From assembly GCF_001663775.1 (NCBI RefSeq), contig NZ_KV467169.1:1048141-1112140 (forward strand): 64,000 nucleotides of DNA, in the 5' to 3' direction. Within the stretch, counting starts at the first letter, position 1. Every line of letters starts with the position of its first letter. Below are positions 31,702-39,625 of the stretch, piece after piece. Below the pieces are notes generated by a model. The model was not told the DNA's origin, did no database searches, and was given only the letters and a program-made list of their open reading frames with translations. Made by a program: the position numbers and the translations under genes. The stretch is from Arthrobacter sp. B6 (GTDB lineage: Bacteria; Actinomycetota; Actinomycetes; Actinomycetales; Micrococcaceae).

Positions 31702-32997
31702 ATGACGGAACAGTCCCCCGCAGATCCGGCCCCGGCCGCCACGGAAACAGCCGGCCGGGCCTTCGCCGCCCTCTTCCGGGCCATCAAGGTGGTGAGGCCG
31801 GTCCGCCCTATCCATCCCGACGGCGTGGGCCTGGTGGGTGAACTCATACGGGGCGGCACCCCGGCTGAGGGATCAGGGCTTGATTGGCTGGACTCCCCCG
31901 GCCGCGACACCGTTGAGGCGCGGTTTTCACGATCGGTGGGACTTCCGCAGGCTTTCCCGGACATCCTGGGGCTCGGGCTGCGCGTCAGGACTACCGGCGG
32001 GGAAGGCCTTCCTGGCGCCGCCTCCGACGTGCTCTTCGCTACGACCGGCTGGAGCTTTCCTGCCAGGTTCCTGCTTGTGCCCCGACTCGACGTGGCGGCG
32101 GCCACTCTGACCACATTGATGCCCTACCGGGGAAGGCTCGGCCCCGTATTGCTCGGCCTGAAAACCGAGCAACTCCCTGATGGGCGGGGCAGCAATACCG
32201 GCCGAAAGACGAAGGCCGACGGGTCCTTCCAGGAATCCCTCGCCACCGGCGACTGGGTCCTGGGCCTCTACTATGCCAAGCCCTCCGGGCAATGGATCCG
32301 GGCCGGCGAGCTCCGGCTGCGCGCCGCGACGGAACCCGCGGATACCGCACTGCGCTTCAACCCCCTGACGAATCCGCTCGCCGACGGCGGGACATACCCG
32401 TGGACCCGGCGACTGAGGGAAAGCTCGTACCAGGCCGCGCAGCGGCCTGCCCCGGCTTCAGCAAAGGCCGCCGCCCCAGCTCCAGCAAGAGCCGCCGCCC
32501 AGGCTTCACAACGAATGAATGCCACCGTCAGTGCAAACCCCTCCGGAAGGAAAACCATGTCAACCGTGAGTCGCCTGTTCAACTCCCCGGCCGACGTCGT
32601 CTGGAAGGTGATCGCCGATGGCTGGCTGTACTCCGGCTGGGTGGTGGGTGCCTCCCGCATCCGGGCCGTCGACGCGCACTGGCCCGAGGCGGACTCAAGG
32701 CTCCACCACTCCGTGGGCGCCTGGCCTCTGGTGATCAACGACAGCACCCGGGTTGCCGCCGTCGAGCCTGGCCGCTCGCTGGAACTGGTGGCGCGCGGCT
32801 GGCCGCTGGGTGAAGCGAAAGTGGTGATCACGCTGGAGGACCTGGGCACGCAGTGCAGGGTCACCATCGCCGAAGATGCCATCCGTGGCCCGGGCAAGAT
32901 GGTCCCCAAGGTGCTGCGCGACCCGCTGATTGCCGTTCGGAACCGGGAGACCCTCAGCCGGCTGGAACTGATGGCGGCCGGTGGCGCAGGGAGCTAG
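31702..32997 (+). CDS. Catalase-superfamily-like domain fused to an SRPBCC domain
   Basis: A 431-residue protein. Residues 1-235 resemble the small catalase-superfamily proteins often labelled phosphodiesterase in actinobacteria (VRPIHPDGVG, FSRSVGLPQAFPDILGLGLRV, LLVPRLD, LMPYRGRLGPVLLG). Residues 285-431 are an SRPBCC/polyketide-cyclase domain (STVSRLFNSPADVVWKVIADGW). An Ala/Pro linker joins them. ATG 31702 follows GGAAAGAGGA. An in-frame ATG at 32557 with GGAAGG seven bases upstream could start the SRPBCC domain separately. Function is unknown. Confidence 0.75.
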   Translation: MTEQSPADPAPAATETAGRAFAALFRAIKVVRPVRPIHPDGVGLVGELIRGGTPAEGSGLDWLDSPGRDTVEARFSRSVGLPQAFPDILGLGLRVRTTGGEGLPGAASDVLFATTGWSFPARFLLVPRLDVAAATLTTLMPYRGRLGPVLLGLKTEQLPDGRGSNTGRKTKADGSFQESLATGDWVLGLYYAKPSGQWIRAGELRLRAATEPADTALRFNPLTNPLADGGTYPWTRRLRESSYQAAQRPAPASAKAAAPAPARAAAQASQRMNATVSANPSGRKTMSTVSRLFNSPADVVWKVIADGWLYSGWVVGASRIRAVDAHWPEADSRLHHSVGAWPLVINDSTRVAAVEPGRSLELVARGWPLGEAKVVITLEDLGTQCRVTIAEDAIRGPGKMVPKVLRDPLIAVRNRETLSRLELMAAGGAGS

Positions 32998-33019
32998 CCC
33001 GTTCGGGACAAACGCGAAA

Positions 33020-33082
33020 GCGCGAACTGGCAGCAGATGACATCAAACTCGCGGTTTGCGGTCATTGGCTGCCAGTTCGCGC
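33020..33082. repeat. Long inverted repeat between convergent genes
   Basis: GCGCGAACTGGCAGC (33020-33034) pairs with GCTGCCAGTTCGCGC (33068-33082); the arms extend to 22 nt with two mismatches. It begins with the GCGCGAAC seen in family C. It lies between the SRPBCC fusion gene and the convergent fprA copy. Confidence 0.7.
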
Positions 33083-33109
33083 CGTAGAAAGCGGGGAACC
33101 GGTCCTTGA

Positions 33110-34576
33110 TCAGACGTTCGCGGCTACCCCGTCGCGGGAGATGGCAACCATGTCCTCACGGGGCACCACCTTGATGCGCTCACGCTTGACCTCCACGCCG
33201 TGGGATCCGCCGGCCTCAGTGGCAGCGGCGCCCAGCGCGAGTTCGTGCGCGTCCAGGGCCAGCCAGCCTTCCCAGCTGGTGAACTTCACGCCGCGGGCGT
33301 CGAGGAGTTCGACGACGGCGTCCGCCTCGGGAACGGCGGCAACCGGAAGGTTTTCGCGGTCCTCCAGCAGGTAGGTGACGGTTTCCAGGGCGTCGCCCTT
33401 GGTGTGGCCGATGAGGCCCACCGGGCCGCGCTTGATCCAGCCGGTGGCGTAGATGCCCGGCACGTGGGTGCCGGCGGCATCCAGGACGCGTCCGCCGTCG
33501 TTCGGGACAACGCCCTTCTTGTGGTCGAATTCGATCTCCGGCAGCGCCGAACCGAAATAGCCGATGGCGCGGTAGACGGCCTGGACGGGGTAGTCCACGA
33601 ACTCGCCGGTGCCGCGGGCGTTGCCCGTGCCGTCAAGCTCAGTGCGCTCGAACCGCATGCCGGCAACCTTGCCCGGCGTCTCGGCGTCGTCGTAGATTTC
33701 CACCGGGCTGTGCAGGAAGTGCAGGTGCAGGCGGCGGGAGGCAGTGAGCTCGGAGAGGTCTTCGGGCTGTTCGGCGATCCAGTTGGTGAGCGTGCCCACC
33801 ATGGTCTTGGTCTGGTTGTTGCTCTGGATCTGGCGGTCCGATTCCTCGTCGAACTCGAAGTCCTCGGCGTAGAGGATGATGTCCACGTCCTTGGAGTGGG
33901 ACAGCTCGCGCAGCTCCAGCGGGGTGAACTTGACCTGGGCGGGGCCGCGGCGGCCGAAGACGTGCACGTCGGTGACGGGCGAGTTCTTCAGGCCGGCGTA
34001 GACGTTGTCCGGGATTTCGGAGACGAGCAGGTCGTCTGCGTGCTTGGAGAGGACGCGGGCCACGTCCAGGGCCACGTTGCCGTTGCCGATCACGGCGATT
34101 TCCTTGGCGTCCAGCGGCCATTCGCGGGGGACGTCGGGGTGGCCGTCGTACCAGGAGACGAAGTCCGCGCCGCCGTAGGAGCCGTCGAGCTCGATGCCGG
34201 GGATGTTCAGGTCCGCGTCCTTGATGGCGCCGGTGGCAAAGATGACGGCGTCGTAGTGGGTGCGGAGGTCCTCGATGGAGATGTCCGTGCCGTAGTCAAC
34301 GTTGCCGAAGAAGCGGATGTCCCCCCGGTCCAGGACCTTGTGCAGGGCGTTCACGATGCCCTTGATGCGCGGGTGGTCCGGCGCAACGCCGTAGCGGATC
34401 AGGCCGTAGGGTGCCGGGTAGCGGTCAAAGAGGTCGATGCTCACGGTCAGCTCGCCGCTCTTGACGGCTTCGCTCTTGGTGAGGATGTCCGCGGCGTAGA
34501 CGCCGGCCGGGCCGGAGCCCACAACGGCAACGCGCAGCGGACGCTCGGCAGATCCTACGGTGGTGCTGGTTGACAC
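33110..34576 (-). CDS. fprA: Ferredoxin/adrenodoxin-type NADP reductase (copy 2)
   Basis: A 488-residue FAD flavoenzyme, closely similar to the gene at 9325-10767. VVGSGPAGVYAADIL near residue 16 binds FAD, GNGNVALDVARVL near 160 binds NADP, and GWIKRGPVGLIGHTKGDALE near 375 is conserved. The GTG follows AAAAGGA. It is downstream of siroheme synthase within the sulfur region, so it may supply reduced ferredoxin to sulfite reductase (inference). Confidence 0.93.
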   Translation of the reverse strand: MSTSTTVGSAERPLRVAVVGSGPAGVYAADILTKSEAVKSGELTVSIDLFDRYPAPYGLIRYGVAPDHPRIKGIVNALHKVLDRGDIRFFGNVDYGTDISIEDLRTHYDAVIFATGAIKDADLNIPGIELDGSYGGADFVSWYDGHPDVPREWPLDAKEIAVIGNGNVALDVARVLSKHADDLLVSEIPDNVYAGLKNSPVTDVHVFGRRGPAQVKFTPLELRELSHSKDVDIILYAEDFEFDEESDRQIQSNNQTKTMVGTLTNWIAEQPEDLSELTASRRLHLHFLHSPVEIYDDAETPGKVAGMRFERTELDGTGNARGTGEFVDYPVQAVYRAIGYFGSALPEIEFDHKKGVVPNDGGRVLDAAGTHVPGIYATGWIKRGPVGLIGHTKGDALETVTYLLEDRENLPVAAVPEADAVVELLDARGVKFTSWEGWLALDAHELALGAAATEAGGSHGVEVKRERIKVVPREDMVAISRDGVAANV

Positions 34577-34602
34577 GGCTGTGTTCCTTTTCTTCGGTCC
34601 GG

Positions 34603-34668
34603 CCCAACTGGGTAGCAGCAGATGTCGTTCTGAGGGCTCATAGCGACATCTACTGCTACCTAGTTGGG
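34603..34668. repeat. Long inverted repeat, family A, copy 2
   Basis: GGTAGCAGCAGATGTCG on the left and CGACATCTACTGCTACC on the right pair with one mismatch, flanked by CCCAACT and AGTTGGG. It lies 8 nt beyond the siroheme synthase stop and before the fprA start, so it separates the two transcripts. Confidence 0.8.
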
Positions 34669-34675
34669 TGGGTGG

Positions 34676-35965
34676 CTAGGTGGTGAGGACGCGGGTGATT
34701 CGGGCGGTGCGGGGCTTGTTCGGACTGGTGGTGCTGTAGTCGGCTGTCCTGAAGTGCGACGGCGCGAACGGGCTCACGCGCACCACGTCACCGATCACGA
34801 TCACGGCTGGATTGGCGACGCCGGCAGCTTCCGCCTGGTCGGCGATGGAACCGAGGGTGCCGATGGTCACGCGCTGATTCGGCAAATAGCCGTTCTCAAC
34901 GATGCCAACTGGAGTGTCCAGAGGCAAACCGGCCCCGGCGAGTGCAGCGGCTGAATCGCGAAGCGCGGCTACGCCCATCAGCAGGACAACGGTGTGGTCC
35001 GGGCGGGCCGGAACCTCGGACAGCTCCTCGTGGCCGGTGACCACGCTGAAGCCCTTGGCCAGGCCGCGGTGCGTCACGGGGATGCCGGCGGCGGCGGGAA
35101 CGGAGATCGCGGACGTCACGCCGGACACCACTTCAACCTCGACGCCGTGGTGCCGGCAGTATTCGGCTTCCTCGCCGCCGCGGCCCAGGACGTAGGGATC
35201 GCCGCCCTTGAGCCGAACTACGCGGTGGCCCTTGAGTGCTTCCTCTACCAGGATGCGGTTGATCTCCGCCTGGGGCACGGGATGGTGGCCGGGGGTCTTG
35301 CCCACCTCGATAACGCGGACGTCCGGGGCAAGTTCCTTGAGCAGCCCGCGCGGGCCGAGGCGGTCGGCCACAACTACGTCGGCCTGGCCCAGGAGCCGGC
35401 GGCCGCGGACGGTGATCAGGCCGGTGTCGCCCGGTCCACCGCCCACCAGGGCCACGGAGCCGGCAGCAGCCGCGCCATTGGATACACGGCGCCGGCGCAG
35501 CGGGAGGTCACCCGTTTCCAGGGCGGTGGCGACGGCGTCGCGCAGGGCCATGGCGCGGCGCGGGTCTCCCCCGGCGTTGACGGCGATCTGTACGTTGTCC
35601 ACCACAGCGACGGCGGGCGTCCAGGCGGCGGAGGCTTCGTGGTCGGAGGCGTTGACGCACCAGATGCGCTGCGCCTCGGCGTCCGCGGACACCTGGCTGT
35701 CCACGGCGGGATCGCCGGTGGCCGTCTGGACGAACCAGACGCCGTCGACGTCGGACGGAACGTAAGTGCGCGGCTCCCAGGTGAGGAGGCCGGCGTCGGC
35801 CAGTTCGCGGAGCGCGGCGGAGGCAACGGGAGCCACGACGGTGACCCGTGCACCGGCGTCGAGCAGCCCCTTGGCGCGGCGTGCAGCCACGGGGCCGCCG
35901 CCCACCACCAGCACGGGGCGGCCGAGCAGCCGCAGTGCTGTGGGGTAAATATCCTGAATTGCCAT
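34676..35965 (-). CDS. cobA: Siroheme synthase: precorrin-2 dehydrogenase + uroporphyrinogen-III methyltransferase
   Basis: A 429-residue bifunctional enzyme making siroheme precursors for sulfite reductase. The N-terminal Rossmann domain (VLVVGGGPVAARRAKGLLDAGA, in part, residues 17-37) oxidises precorrin-2. The C-terminal SUMT domain (VGGGPGDTGLITVRG near 173; GDPYVLGRGGEE near 260; VPAAAGIPVTHRG) methylates uroporphyrinogen III. The ferrochelatase step is probably done by the separate chelatase at 47348. Its promoter carries the sulfur motif described at 35972-36044. Confidence 0.93.
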   Translation of the reverse strand: MAIQDIYPTALRLLGRPVLVVGGGPVAARRAKGLLDAGARVTVVAPVASAALRELADAGLLTWEPRTYVPSDVDGVWFVQTATGDPAVDSQVSADAEAQRIWCVNASDHEASAAWTPAVAVVDNVQIAVNAGGDPRRAMALRDAVATALETGDLPLRRRRVSNGAAAAGSVALVGGGPGDTGLITVRGRRLLGQADVVVADRLGPRGLLKELAPDVRVIEVGKTPGHHPVPQAEINRILVEEALKGHRVVRLKGGDPYVLGRGGEEAEYCRHHGVEVEVVSGVTSAISVPAAAGIPVTHRGLAKGFSVVTGHEELSEVPARPDHTVVLLMGVAALRDSAAALAGAGLPLDTPVGIVENGYLPNQRVTIGTLGSIADQAEAAGVANPAVIVIGDVVRVSPFAPSHFRTADYSTTSPNKPRTARITRVLTT

Positions 35966-35971
35966 GAATCA

Positions 35972-36044
35972 ACGGTAGGGCCGCGTCACATTCACCAACA
36001 ACGGCAGCGGAAACACCAGTTCACGTAAGGTAACGCTGCGTCAC
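35972..36044 (-). promoter_or_regulatory. Sulfur-regulon promoter of siroheme synthase
   Basis: Minus strand: GTGACG (36044-36039), 14 nt, GTGA, 6 nt, GTTTCC (to 36009), then 7 nt, TTGTTG as -35, 18 nt, TACCGT as -10, 6 nt, ATG. The same order and spacing occur before ssuA and sir. No Shine-Dalgarno sequence is present, so the mRNA is probably leaderless. Confidence 0.65.
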
Positions 36045-36091
36045 ATACGACAAGCCCTCAGCAGGGCCGCCGCCGGGCCAGGCATGCGCCG

Positions 36092-36179
36092 CAATGCGTC
36101 ACTTTTGACCGGGAGTGGTGTCGGGTTCCGCAGACTCTCCGGGCCAGCGCGTCGCAACGGCGTCAAAAGTTACGCAATT
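36092..36179. repeat. Inverted repeat, family E, copy 1
   Basis: ATGCGTCACTTTTGACC and CGTCAAAAGTTACGCAATT are near-complementary around a long GC-rich loop. It lies downstream of the cysteine-synthase-like gene (ends at 36223). Confidence 0.65.
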
Positions 36180-36222
36180 GGGTCGCGGCGCGGACAGGTC
36201 GACGCCACCCGGCAAGTCCCCG

Positions 36223-37167
36223 CTACTGCCCGTAGAGTCCCGTGCTGAGATATCGGAAGCCGGAGTCCACCATCACTGTGACGACCGTGGCGTCGGGGCC
36301 GAGCTGTTCGGCAACACGCAGCGCGGCGACAACGTTTCCGCCTGAGGAGGTCCCTGCGAAGATCCCCTCTTCACGGGCGAGCCTTCGGCTCATCGCCATC
36401 GCTTCCTCGGATGAGACGCGTTCTACGGCATCAACTTCTGCGGGCTCCCAAAGCGGGGGGATGAAGCCGATGCCGGTCCCCTCAATCCGGTGTGATCCTG
36501 TCGGGCCTCCGGAGAGAACGGCGGACTCGGCGGGCTCCACGGCGATGACCCGCAGACCGGGAAGGTGGCCGCGAAGCCCCCGCGCCGTCCCGTGGATCGA
36601 GTGGGCAGTGCCGACAAACTGGACAAAGGCATCCACCCGGCCATAGGACTGCTGCCAGATCTCCTGCCCCAAGGCCAGGTAACCCGTGATGGCGTCATGG
36701 TTGTTAAGTTGGTCGCAGGCCCAGTGGCCCGGCTCCGCGCTCAGTTCGCCGGCCCGGATTATCATCGCCTTGATCAACTGCTCAGTGATCCGCCCACGGT
36801 CACTTGGTACGTCCTCGACCGTTGCGCCCAGAGCCTCCATGGTGCGGCGTTTTTCGTTACTGAATGCGTCGGAAAAAACGGCATGGAGCCGGTAGCCTTT
36901 GGCGGCGCAAACCAAGGCGAGCGAGATGCCTGTGGTCCCCGCGGTGTACTCGACGACGGTGTCACCCTGGCTGATATCGCCGCGGGCTTCAGCGGCCCTG
37001 ATCGCCGCTAAAGCCATCCGGTCCTTCATGCTCCCGGTAGGGTTAGCAAACTCCAGCTTCGCGAGCACCCGGGCGGACCCAGGCGGCACCACTTTCCTCA
37101 GTTCGATCAGCGGGGTGGAACCAATCCCCGCCAGTACGCCTTCGCCTGCTTCCACCGCACGTGCCAT
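36223..37167 (-). CDS. Atypical cysteine-synthase-family PLP enzyme
   Basis: A 314-residue fold-type II PLP enzyme. The PLP lysine is in PTGSMKDRM (near residue 42), where O-acetylserine sulfhydrylases normally have GGSVKDR. The substrate loop reads EYTAGTTGISLAL instead of TSGNTGIGLA, and the phosphate-binding loop is FVGTAHSIHGTARGL rather than GTGGTITG. It is therefore probably a diverged member, not necessarily cysteine synthase, despite its sulfur neighbourhood. ATG 37167 has GGAG six bases upstream; GTG 37179 is an alternative. Confidence 0.85.
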   Translation of the reverse strand: MARAVEAGEGVLAGIGSTPLIELRKVVPPGSARVLAKLEFANPTGSMKDRMALAAIRAAEARGDISQGDTVVEYTAGTTGISLALVCAAKGYRLHAVFSDAFSNEKRRTMEALGATVEDVPSDRGRITEQLIKAMIIRAGELSAEPGHWACDQLNNHDAITGYLALGQEIWQQSYGRVDAFVQFVGTAHSIHGTARGLRGHLPGLRVIAVEPAESAVLSGGPTGSHRIEGTGIGFIPPLWEPAEVDAVERVSSEEAMAMSRRLAREEGIFAGTSSGGNVVAALRVAEQLGPDATVVTVMVDSGFRYLSTGLYGQ

Positions 37168-37313
37168 GGTCCTCTCCACATCGCGGAATGCCTGAATGGA
37201 TGACTCCGGATACGTCTCAAGATATACCGACGGACTCCGCTCAGCGACAGGGGCCGGATCAAATGTCGCTCAGACGGCCGCGCCGCGGAGGCCCGGGGTC
37301 GGAGGCCCGGTGG

Positions 37314-37774
37314 TCAGGACACCTTCGGGGGAACAACCCTGGCCAGGTACAGTCCCCGGGCGGCAATCAGGCGTTCCAGGTATTGGCGCAGCACAAAACG
37401 CTCCACCACGCGTCCCACTAGCCCGAACGGCGCGGTGAACTCAACGTGGTCCGTCATGATGCTGCCCGCCGCAGTGGACTGGAACTCGTGAACGTGGCGG
37501 AACGACTTGAACGGCCCCCTGACCTGCTCGTCCGTGAAGCTGACGGGAACTCGAGCGCCGTGATCCTGCTCGTCATAGTCAACGGGACGCCGAAATGCCG
37601 GGCGTGCCAAGTCACCTCCTGGCCCTCCTCGATCAGCCCGGTTGTCAGGCCGCCGATGGCCCGTTCACCTGCTGTTTGCTGGGAGCCCACGTGGGCATCA
37701 ATGCTGCGGGCCAAGTCGAAGAGGCGCTCCCGCGGCAGCGAGGATTCGGTGCGGCACACAAAGCTCACAGTCAT
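37314..37774 (-). pseudogene. SRPBCC-family protein broken by a one-base frameshift
   Basis: The first half (MTVSFVCRTESSLPRERLFDLAR onward, in frame from ATG 37774) and the second half (VSFTDEQVRGPFKSFRHVHEF onward to 37314) are consecutive parts of one SRPBCC/START-like protein of about 153 residues, but lie in different frames. Loss of a single G near 37547 (a CCGGTC read as CCGTC) explains the break. It could be a real inactivation or an assembly error. It stands alone between cysteine-synthase-like and ssuC genes. Confidence 0.75.
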
Positions 37775-37810
37775 GGCGCCAGTCTGCCAGAGCGCTTCTC
37801 CTGCCGGGCC

Positions 37811-37909
37811 TCGAGAATGCGTCATTTTAGGGACGGGCCCGGGTCGGGGATCCGCGGCTTTGCGGGGCGCGGAGGCAGTGGGGCACTCAAAACTGACGCA
37901 AATTGGTCG
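37811..37909. repeat. Inverted repeat, family E, copy 2
   Basis: AATGCGTCATTTTAG and CTCAAAACTGACGCAAATT are partly complementary around a long GC-rich loop. It follows the ssuC stop by 8 nt and marks the end of the ssu operon. Confidence 0.6.
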
Positions 37910-37916
37910 TCAAGGG

Positions 37917-38864
37917 TTAGCGGGTGCTTCCGGACAGGAGGCCACGGCTGCGGAGGAGCCGCTTCTCGATCGGCGCGAACACCAGGAGTTCGATCAGGAT
38001 GCCGACGCCGAGGATCAGCAGGATCGCCGACATCACCACGGTCATGTCGGACAGGATCCGCCCCTGGTCAAGCAGCGAGCCGAGGCCGAAGCCGATGGTT
38101 CCACCCACAGCGATGATTTCCGCCGCCATGAGGGACCGCCACGAAAATGCCCAGCCCTGCTTCAGCCCGCCCAGGTAACCGGGGAGGGCCGCGGGGAGGA
38201 TGATCTGCAGGGCCATCTGCAGGCGGTTCGCGCCCAGCACAGTCCCGACCCGGCGGTACTGCGGCGGGATCTGGTCCACGCCCGAGATCAGCCCGTTGAT
38301 GATCGACGGAATGGCGCCCATAAAGACGACGAAGTAGACGGTGGCGTCCGTGAGGCCGAACCAGATGATCGCGGCCGGAACCCAGGCCACGGATGGGAGC
38401 ACCTGCAGGCCGGAGATCAGGGGTCCGAACGCCCGGCGCAGCGGTGCAACCTGTGCCAGCAGCAGTCCCACCGGAGTGGCGATGGCGACGCTGATCAGGA
38501 ACCCGACCAGCCCGCGCTGCAGCGAGGTCCACACCGCTTCCTGGAGCTTTCCTTCGCCCCAGAGGACTCCCACCTGGCCCAGGACGTCGAGCGGGCCGGG
38601 CACCAGGTCCCGGCGCTTCACGCCCAGGGAAACGTAGAACTGCCAGATCAGCACCAGGACCACGAGGGCGGCCACCGGCAGCAGGATGCGGCTCCATTCA
38701 ATGCGGGTCTTGCGGGCGGCGTCGGACTGCAGCGAATCCAGGCCGGCCTCGAGTTCGCGCAGGTCCTCGTTCCCGGTCGAGGTCCTCGTCAGGGCGGCAT
38801 GGATGTGTCGGGCCTCCGCCGGTTCTGAAGGTGCCTCGGCGAGGGGTGCGGAGTTATTTGGCAT
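37917..38864 (-). CDS. ssuC: ABC transporter permease, aliphatic sulfonate type
   Basis: A 315-residue BPD-type permease with about six helices from residue 65 and the EAA loop region ANRLQMALQIILPAALPGYLGGLK near 220. It has a 60-residue polar N-terminal extension. It overlaps ssuB by 11 nt. With ssuA and ssuB it should import sulfonates or taurine-like sulfur sources; the family also serves nitrate, but the sulfur promoter upstream of ssuA favours sulfonates. Confidence 0.87.
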   Translation of the reverse strand: MPNNSAPLAEAPSEPAEARHIHAALTRTSTGNEDLRELEAGLDSLQSDAARKTRIEWSRILLPVAALVVLVLIWQFYVSLGVKRRDLVPGPLDVLGQVGVLWGEGKLQEAVWTSLQRGLVGFLISVAIATPVGLLLAQVAPLRRAFGPLISGLQVLPSVAWVPAAIIWFGLTDATVYFVVFMGAIPSIINGLISGVDQIPPQYRRVGTVLGANRLQMALQIILPAALPGYLGGLKQGWAFSWRSLMAAEIIAVGGTIGFGLGSLLDQGRILSDMTVVMSAILLILGVGILIELLVFAPIEKRLLRSRGLLSGSTR

Positions 38865-39579
38865 GGCGGCGAATCTCCTCCCGGAGCCGGGCGGTAATGA
38901 CCCCGGTCAGCTGTCCGGCCAGGCCGGCGTCGGTTCGGTGTTCCTCGGTAACGGACCATTCCTCAACCACGCGGCCCGGGCGGGACGACAGCAGCAGGAC
39001 ACGCTGGCCCAGCCGGACGGCCTCGCGGACGTTGTGGGTGACAAAAACGATGGTCCGCCCGGTTTCCTTCCAGATGCGTTCCAGCTCGTCGTGGAGGAGG
39101 TCGCGGGTGATGGCGTCAAGTGCGGCGAACGGCTCGTCCATCAGCAGCAGCTGCCGGTCCTGGGCCAGGGACCGGGCGAGCGAAACACGCTGGCGCATGC
39201 CGCCGGACAGCTCGTGCGGGCGCTTGTCCCCAGCTCCGCCAAGGTGCACCAGCTCGAGCAGCTCCTGCGCCTTGGCCTTGCGCTCGGCCTTGCCCACGCC
39301 GCGCAACTGCAGTGCCAGCTCGATGTTCTCCCGCGCCGTGAGCCACGGGAAAAGGGCAGCGTCCTGGAACATAAACGCCGCGCCGTCGCTGGGCACTTCC
39401 AGGGCGCCCGACGTCGGGAGCTCCAGTCCCGCCATGATGTTCAGCAGGGTGGACTTGCCGCAGCCGGAGGCACCGAGGAGGGCGACGAACTCGCCCGACG
39501 CGATGTTGGCGTTGACGTCGTCCAGCACCGGGGCGCCGTCGCCGAAGCGCTTGCCCAGGTTTTCCAGTACGACTGGCAT
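38854..39579 (-). CDS. ssuB: ABC transporter ATPase, aliphatic sulfonate type
   Basis: A 241-residue ATPase with Walker A GASGCGKST (about residues 36-44), Q-loop, signature LSGGMRQRVSLAR, Walker B LLLMDEPFAALD and the switch His in VFVTHNVREAV. This is the SsuB/TauB/NrtD subgroup. It powers uptake through SsuC with SsuA. The ATG is 46 nt from the ssuA stop. Confidence 0.9.
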   Translation of the reverse strand: MPVVLENLGKRFGDGAPVLDDVNANIASGEFVALLGASGCGKSTLLNIMAGLELPTSGALEVPSDGAAFMFQDAALFPWLTARENIELALQLRGVGKAERKAKAQELLELVHLGGAGDKRPHELSGGMRQRVSLARSLAQDRQLLLMDEPFAALDAITRDLLHDELERIWKETGRTIVFVTHNVREAVRLGQRVLLLSSRPGRVVEEWSVTEEHRTDAGLAGQLTGVITARLREEIRRHAK

Positions 39580-39625
39580 GGTCCCGTCCTTAGGTTTGTG
39601 GTGCGGTTGCTGTGGTGCGTGGAGG

